A stretch of DNA of 25,721 nucleotides from SHLJ01 sp041618535. Lineage in GTDB: Bacteria > Bacteroidota > Bacteroidia > Flavobacteriales > Flavobacteriaceae. The DNA lies in NCBI GenBank assembly GCA_041618535.1, contig JBFKFP010000022.1, positions 1 through 25,721 on the forward strand, given 5' to 3'. Positions 20,932-25,721 of this stretch are shown in pieces (position 1 is the stretch's first letter; each line of letters opens with the position of its first letter). The position numbers and the translations under genes are program-made. The notes below the pieces were generated by a model that was not told the DNA's origin, did no database searches, and saw nothing but the letters and a program-made list of their open reading frames with translations.

Positions 20932-23235
20932 ATGATCAAAAAAGGAATTGCATCCTTGCTGATGCTGCTTGCCGTGGCTTGGAGTTTTGATGCCTTGATG
21001 CCCTCGAAAACCATCCAGGACCAGTCCGATCTCTCAATTTTTTCAACCCAAAGAGCCCTTTCCCATGTGGAGGCAATGAGTCAAAAACCACATGGAGTAG
21101 GTATGCCGGAGCATGCCGTTGTCAGGCAATACCTCATTGATCAGCTTAGGGCGATGGGACTGGAGACCCAGATTCAACAGGGTTTTTCCCTAACGGGATG
21201 GGGTAACTTGTCCAAACCAAAAAATATCCTTGCCAGAATCAGGGGAAATTCACCGGGAAAGGCACTGATGTTGCTTTCGCATTACGACAGTAACCCGCAT
21301 TCTTCCTATGGGGCAAGTGATGCGGCATCAGGAGTGGCTACTATCCTGGAGGGCGTAAGAGCCTATCTTCATAAAGGATCTGTTCCGAAAAATGACATTA
21401 TTATCCTGTTTACCGATTCAGAGGAACTGGGACTGAATGGGGCCGACCTGTTCGTCAATTCACATGAATGGTCGAAAGATGTCGGATTAGTTTTAAATTT
21501 CGAGGCTCGGGGAAGCGGAGGACCGAGTTATATGCTCATAGAGACCAATGGCGGGAATTCAAAACTGATCGAGAAATTCATAAAGGCCGATCCGAAATAT
21601 CCCGTCGCGAATTCATTGGCGTACAGCATTTACAAAATGCTTCCAAATGACACCGATCTGACCATTTTCAGGGAAGACGGTGATATAGAAGGATTTAACT
21701 TTGCATTTATCGATGATCACTTCGATTATCATACCGCCCTGGACACCTATGAACGCCTTGATCCCGAAACCCTCGAACACCAGGGGCAGTATCTGATGCC
21801 CCTTCTCGCTTATTTTGCGCAGGCTAACCTCAATGATGTTAAAAGCGATGCCGACACCGTTTACTTCAATTTCCCCGGAGCAGGCCTTGTCAATTATCCC
21901 TTTAGCTGGATTTGGCCAATGCTGGCAGTTGCCTTTCTCTGTTTTCTGATCCTCATTTTCATTGGTTTCAAGACACGTCGGCTAATCCCGGCCGATGTAT
22001 TGAACGGAACATTTCCATTCCTTTTGTCGGTAATATCTTGTTGCCTTATCGGTTTCGGGCTCTACTGGCTTCTTTTTGATCTCTTGTATCCCGGCTATAA
22101 AGAGATGCTTCATGGTTTTACCTACAACGGACACGGATATATTGCTGCAGTTTCCATATTCAGCCTCAGCCTATGTTTTTACATTTATGCCAGGTTCTAT
22201 AAACCCGGCAACCCGGCAAGTCTTATGATAATGCCGATATTTTTGTGGCTGTTGATCGTTATGCTCGCAGGACTTTATCTGAAAGGAGCGAGTTTTTTTA
22301 TAATTCCAGTCTTTTTTGCACTCGTATCCCTGGCCGTCATGGTGAAACAAAGGAAGCCTAATCTGATCCTGATGGCCTTGCTTTCATTCCCGCTGCTTAT
22401 GATCTTTAGTCCGCTGGTAAAGATGTTCCCGGTTGGTTTGGGACTGGACTCCTTGTTTATAAGTGGGATCATGATTGCATTGTGCTTCGGCTTGTTGACC
22501 CCGGTATTTGGTTATTTCAAGCATAAGCGAAGATGGTCTGTGCTGTTGTTGATCCTGGGCCTAGGTCTGTTTATCTCTGCTAACTTCAGTTCATCGTTTG
22601 ATGAAGAACGGCCCAAGCCGAATAGCCTGGTTTATGTTTTAGATGCCGATAAAAATTCTGCCCAGTGGGCTACCTACGATAAACAGCTTGATGAGTGGAC
22701 CAGGCAGAAGTTGGGAGAAGATCCCAATGAGTCTTCAGAATTGGGTGAAACCGTCTTCAGCAGTAAATACAGCTCTGGTTTTACCTATTTCAGGGAGGCG
22801 GAGAGAAAGCCTTTAATTTATCCCGAGGTTGAAATCTATAAGGACACTCTTATTGAAGGGAAGCGCCATCTTTCCATCTATATCGCCAGCAAGAGAAGGG
22901 CCAATCGCATAGACCTTTACACCAACCCCCGATTGGTTATGGATGAAATGACGATAAACGGGTTAAGAATTCAAGAGGGACATAAAATGGGATTCATGCT
23001 TAAAAATCGTACCAGGAGCAGGTTGTTCACCTATTATATCTCAGATAATGATGCTCTCGACCTTAAAATCGTGATACCTTCAGATCAGAAATCAGAGTTT
23101 ATCATATATGAGTCTTCGAACAACTTATTGAACAGCCGGCATTTTGATATTCAGCCCAGAACAGCGGCTATGATTCCCAAACCATTTGTGCTGAATGATG
23201 CCGTAATCATCAAGCGAACTGTTTCTATAGAATAA
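20932..23235 (+). CDS. Membrane-anchored M28 family aminopeptidase
   Basis: The 767-residue protein starts with an N-terminal signal or anchor ('IASLLMLLAVAWSF', about 6-19). The M28 di-zinc peptidase domain spans about 40-300: His117 and Asp119 in 'LLSHYDSNPH', Asp130 in 'GASDAASGV', Glu164-Glu165 in 'DSEELGLNGA', Glu191 in 'LNFEARGSGG', and His267 in 'FDYHTALD'. All expected ligands are present. After residue 315 come several hydrophobic segments (roughly 10 stretches to about 560), then a soluble, beta-rich C-terminus of about 200 residues. The layout resembles the vacuolar and ER membrane M28 proteases of eukaryotes and their bacterial relatives. The peptidase domain should lie in the periplasm. 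Substrate is unknown. Confidence 0.92.
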   Translation: MIKKGIASLLMLLAVAWSFDALMPSKTIQDQSDLSIFSTQRALSHVEAMSQKPHGVGMPEHAVVRQYLIDQLRAMGLETQIQQGFSLTGWGNLSKPKNILARIRGNSPGKALMLLSHYDSNPHSSYGASDAASGVATILEGVRAYLHKGSVPKNDIIILFTDSEELGLNGADLFVNSHEWSKDVGLVLNFEARGSGGPSYMLIETNGGNSKLIEKFIKADPKYPVANSLAYSIYKMLPNDTDLTIFREDGDIEGFNFAFIDDHFDYHTALDTYERLDPETLEHQGQYLMPLLAYFAQANLNDVKSDADTVYFNFPGAGLVNYPFSWIWPMLAVAFLCFLILIFIGFKTRRLIPADVLNGTFPFLLSVISCCLIGFGLYWLLFDLLYPGYKEMLHGFTYNGHGYIAAVSIFSLSLCFYIYARFYKPGNPASLMIMPIFLWLLIVMLAGLYLKGASFFIIPVFFALVSLAVMVKQRKPNLILMALLSFPLLMIFSPLVKMFPVGLGLDSLFISGIMIALCFGLLTPVFGYFKHKRRWSVLLLILGLGLFISANFSSSFDEERPKPNSLVYVLDADKNSAQWATYDKQLDEWTRQKLGEDPNESSELGETVFSSKYSSGFTYFREAERKPLIYPEVEIYKDTLIEGKRHLSIYIASKRRANRIDLYTNPRLVMDEMTINGLRIQEGHKMGFMLKNRTRSRLFTYYISDNDALDLKIVIPSDQKSEFIIYESSNNLLNSRHFDIQPRTAAMIPKPFVLNDAVIIKRTVSIE

Positions 23236-23274
23236 ATTAAGATTTGGCATTGGTCTTGTTAGCATAGAATTAAT

Positions 23275-23282
23275 TAGTTTTG
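23275..23282 (+). promoter_or_regulatory. -7 box for the TPR-like gene
   Basis: TAGTTTTG at 23275-23282 matches TAnnTTTG, 18 bases before ATG 23300. The nearest TTG elements are 16 and 22 bases upstream, not 19, so support is partial. The peptidase gene ends 64 bases before the ATG, so co-transcription is also possible. Confidence 0.4.
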
Positions 23283-23299
23283 CCCACTGTTAAACGACA

Positions 23300-24004
23300 A
23301 TGATCATGAGAATACTTTTTGCAATTATTTTGTTCGGGGTTTGTGTGAATATTCAGGCACAGGATAAATCGGAGCTTGTGAAACACTATGAGGCCTATTA
23401 TGCCCAAATGAAGAAACAGGGAGATATACAGGGAGTTATAGACGCCATGACACACCTGAACATCCTTTCACCAAGCCAGGGACGAAAAGATACTTTGGCT
23501 GTCCTTTACATGAATGACGGCAGGCATATGCAGGCATTGAATACAATCGGGTATGAATTGGATCCTAATGACTCCAACCTTGCGGTGGAAGTAAAAGCGG
23601 TTTGTTTGCAGGAAATAAACCAACCAAAGCGAGCTATCGGCCAATTCGAGGAGTTGTTTAAAAGGACACCGAATGTTCTTGTCGCCTATGAACTTGCCGA
23701 CCTTAAAACCCAGGTGGATGACCTGGCAGGAGCCAAGGAGCATATCGAATATGGTATCGCTAACTCGCCCGACGACCTGCAGCGAACCTTCTATGAAACC
23801 CAACAGCCATATAATGTGCCCGTGAAAGCCGCTTTTATTTATTTGAAGGGGCTTGTAAAATACCGCGAGAACCCAAAAGAAAATATCGACGCTGCGGTCG
23901 CAATCATGGATGAGGCACTTGCCGAATACTCCGACTTCAACCTTGCCAGGATCAGCAAGGAGGCCCTGATAGCGCAGAAAAATAAACCTCAAAAGGATAA
24001 TTAA
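23300..24004 (+). CDS. Secreted TPR-like repeat protein
   Basis: The 234-residue protein has a signal peptide 'MRILFAIILFGVCVNIQAQ' (ATG 23300 or 23306), so it is exported. The mature part is helical with tetratricopeptide-like repeats, for example 'LAVLYMNDGRHMQALNTIGYELDPNDSNL' and 'YELADLKTQVDDLAGAKEHIEYGIANSPDD'. Such proteins act as periplasmic scaffolds, and no enzyme motif is seen. It follows the M28 peptidase in the same direction, and a terminator hairpin closes the unit. The partner is unknown. Confidence 0.8.
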   Translation: MIMRILFAIILFGVCVNIQAQDKSELVKHYEAYYAQMKKQGDIQGVIDAMTHLNILSPSQGRKDTLAVLYMNDGRHMQALNTIGYELDPNDSNLAVEVKAVCLQEINQPKRAIGQFEELFKRTPNVLVAYELADLKTQVDDLAGAKEHIEYGIANSPDDLQRTFYETQQPYNVPVKAAFIYLKGLVKYRENPKENIDAAVAIMDEALAEYSDFNLARISKEALIAQKNKPQKDN

Positions 24005-24020
24005 ATCTCGATTCAGACAG

Positions 24021-24060
24021 AATAAAAAAAGCAGCTCAAGATGAGCTGCTTTTATTTTTT
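24021..24060. terminator. Bidirectional terminator between the TPR-like and M13 genes
   Basis: GCAGCTCA (24031-24038) pairs with TGAGCTGC (24042-24049) around a 3-base loop. An A-run on the left and a T-run on the right give both strands a U tail. It ends at the last base of the M13 gene stop codon. Confidence 0.88.
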
Positions 24061-25721
24061 TACCATATCCTGACCCGGTCTTCAGGAGGCAGGTACATGG
24101 CATCGCCTTCTTTGATGCTGAAAGCCTCATAAAATGCATCGATATTTCGCAGGGGCTGTACAGCTCTGACATGCCCTGCAGAGTGAGGGTCGGTCTTCAC
24201 CTGTGTTTCGAGGTAATCGTCCCTTGCCAGGGTTCGCCATACGGTGGCCCATGACATAAAGAAGCGCTGTTCAGGAGTGAACCCGTCTATTTTCTCAGGG
24301 CGTCCATTCTCCTCGAAGTGCAGCTGCATCCCGTCGTATGCTCCCAGTACGCCGCCAAGGTCCCCTATATTCTCTCCCAGCGTGAATCGGCCGTTGATAT
24401 AAAGGCTATCCAAAATTTCGATGTTGCTATATTGTTCAGCAAGCTTATCGCCTCGTTTTTTGAATTCTGCAAGGTCATCTTCGGTCCACCAGTTTACAAG
24501 GTTCCCGTCGCTATCGAACTGGGCGCCCTGGTCGTCGAAGGCATGCGAGATCTCATGACCAATTACCGCTCCAATTCCACCATAATTAACAGCATCGTCA
24601 GCATAGAAATTAAAAAACGGAGGCTGAAGGATCGCCGCAGGGAATACGATCTCATTATTCAGGGGATTAAAATATGCGTTCACCATTTGCGGAGGCATAC
24701 CCCATTCCTTTTTATCTACAGGCTGCCCCAAATCCTTTAAATTATCCTGAAGGTTCCAATCCATCAGAGCCATCATGTTCTCAGCATAGTTGTTATCCTC
24801 TTCGATCATGAGCTCAGAATAGTCTTTCCATTCGTCCGGGTAAGCAATCTTAACTGTGAATTTATCCAGTTTCTCAATTGCTTTCTGCTTGGTCTCGTCT
24901 CCCATCCAGTCGAGGGCAGTGATTCGGTTCTGGAATGCTTTGATGACATTGGCAATCATTTTCTCTGCTCTCTCCTTTGCCTCAGGAGGGAATTTGGCAT
25001 CGACATACAACTTGCCGATGGCTTCTCCCATACGCCCGGTAACATGATCCATGGCACGGTTTTCAGCTGGTTGCTGTTTTTCAGTCCCCCTGAGCGTCTT
25101 GCTGTAAAAATCCCAGTTTGCCTTTTCAAGTTCGGTGGTCAAATTTCCGGCCATACCGTTTAAGGTGGCCCATTTCATCATGGTCTTGATATCCGAAACC
25201 GGGGTAGATTTCAGGATCTCCTGCAAAGCTTTCATATATCTCAATTCCAGCACATACACTGTGTCCGGAACTTTTTCCACACCTATATCCTTGATAAACT
25301 TATCCCACTTTATGGCTGGTACCATCTCATTCACTTCGGCAAGTGTTCGTGGGTTATTATAATTGCTGATGTTCCTGCTTTCTGTCTTGTCAAGCCGAGG
25401 TTCTGCCAACCTAGTCTCAACGGCTAGGATCATCTCGGCAGCCTCACGGGCATCGGCTTCGCTATAATTTATGTACTGAAGCATACGCGTGACATGATCA
25501 ACATATTGAGCCCGGCGCTCCTTCGACTTTTCATCGGTCAGAACGTAGTAATCACGGTCTGGCAGACCAAGACCTCCGGTGCCGATATAGCCGGCATTGG
25601 TATTACTGTCATTCAGATCGGGAAAAACAGAGAAACTCATAAAGGGAGCATCAACTCCAAGGACCGTAGCGTATACTGTTTGCATGTCCTCTAAATTGTC
25701 TATCCCGTCAATGGCGTCAAG
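24060..25721 (-). CDS. M13 family zinc metallopeptidase (neprilysin type), 5' end outside window
   Basis: The frame runs off the right edge; 'LDAIDGIDNLEDMQTVYA' is the first visible stretch, so it is a fragment of about 553 residues, lacking its N-terminal signal and about 130 residues. The zinc site is 'VIGHEISHAFDDQGAQFD', with two His and the catalytic Glu. The third ligand is Glu in 'ENIGDLGG'. The substrate-binding 'NAYFNPLNNEIVFPAAIL' lies just before the zinc site. Family members end in CxxW; here the end is 'VRIW', without the Cys. M13 enzymes are secreted or periplasmic oligopeptidases. A terminator follows at 24021-24060. Confidence 0.95.
   Translation of the reverse strand, partial: LDAIDGIDNLEDMQTVYATVLGVDAPFMSFSVFPDLNDSNTNAGYIGTGGLGLPDRDYYVLTDEKSKERRAQYVDHVTRMLQYINYSEADAREAAEMILAVETRLAEPRLDKTESRNISNYNNPRTLAEVNEMVPAIKWDKFIKDIGVEKVPDTVYVLELRYMKALQEILKSTPVSDIKTMMKWATLNGMAGNLTTELEKANWDFYSKTLRGTEKQQPAENRAMDHVTGRMGEAIGKLYVDAKFPPEAKERAEKMIANVIKAFQNRITALDWMGDETKQKAIEKLDKFTVKIAYPDEWKDYSELMIEEDNNYAENMMALMDWNLQDNLKDLGQPVDKKEWGMPPQMVNAYFNPLNNEIVFPAAILQPPFFNFYADDAVNYGGIGAVIGHEISHAFDDQGAQFDSDGNLVNWWTEDDLAEFKKRGDKLAEQYSNIEILDSLYINGRFTLGENIGDLGGVLGAYDGMQLHFEENGRPEKIDGFTPEQRFFMSWATVWRTLARDDYLETQVKTDPHSAGHVRAVQPLRNIDAFYEAFSIKEGDAMYLPPEDRVRIW

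Noticed and set aside
23468..24172. Minus-strand frame of 234 residues across the TPR-like gene
   Set aside because: It overlaps the terminator and the 3' end of the M13 gene, and its sequence has no domain; the plus-strand gene has a signal peptide and repeats.

Overview
The window reads as a piece of a Flavobacteriaceae (Bacteroidota) chromosome, probably marine and free-living. The evidence is Bacteroidota-type promoters (TTG, about 19 bases, TAnnTTTG), weak or absent Shine-Dalgarno sequences, flavobacterial protein families (DUF6428, an OlsF-like acyltransferase fusion, secreted thioredoxin-fold proteins, M13 and M28 peptidases) and moderate GC. No rRNA, tRNA, CRISPR array, transposase or phage gene was found. 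Almost all of the window is ordinary, densely packed chromosomal sequence.

Layout. 1-1609: the tail of a membrane protein, a DUF1801 protein, a VOC-fold protein and a membrane protein with an amphipathic LEA-like N-terminus, closed by a hairpin. 1622-3434: an arsenic-type operon (arsR, DUF6428, PAT/ArsN-like acetyltransferase, LMW-PTP-type arsC) behind a clear promoter with a perfect 18-base palindrome; no efflux pump gene is present. 3452-7047, minus strand: diamine/thialysine-type acetyltransferase, aspartokinase and an OlsF-like fusion for amino-acid lipids, tightly spaced. 7169-8167: fructose-1,6-bisphosphatase, divergent from that group. 8278-8709: TerB-like protein. 8918-13645: mfd (TTG start preceded by a promoter), then a secreted thioredoxin-fold protein. 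13636-15040, minus strand: secreted S66 LD-carboxypeptidase followed by a YraN nuclease-like protein. 15130-17193: metG, with a textbook promoter and a terminator shared with the convergent ssb gene, whose product lacks the usual acidic tail. 17558-18654: AT-rich sequence around a BLUF blue-light sensor gene, with a 31-base element repeated on both sides of it. 18655-20338: DinB-like, ureohydrolase and Zn-ribbon genes, packed end to end. 20339-20806, minus strand: CBS-pair protein. 20932-24004: membrane-anchored M28 peptidase and a periplasmic TPR-like protein. 24060-25721, minus strand: an M13 peptidase cut by the window edge.

The parts most worth a second look are the BLUF region with its duplicated operator-like element, and the pump-less arsenic operon, in which the regulator and the DUF6428 protein both end in Gln-Cys-Cys. 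I see no complete new multi-gene system that I could defend from sequence alone.
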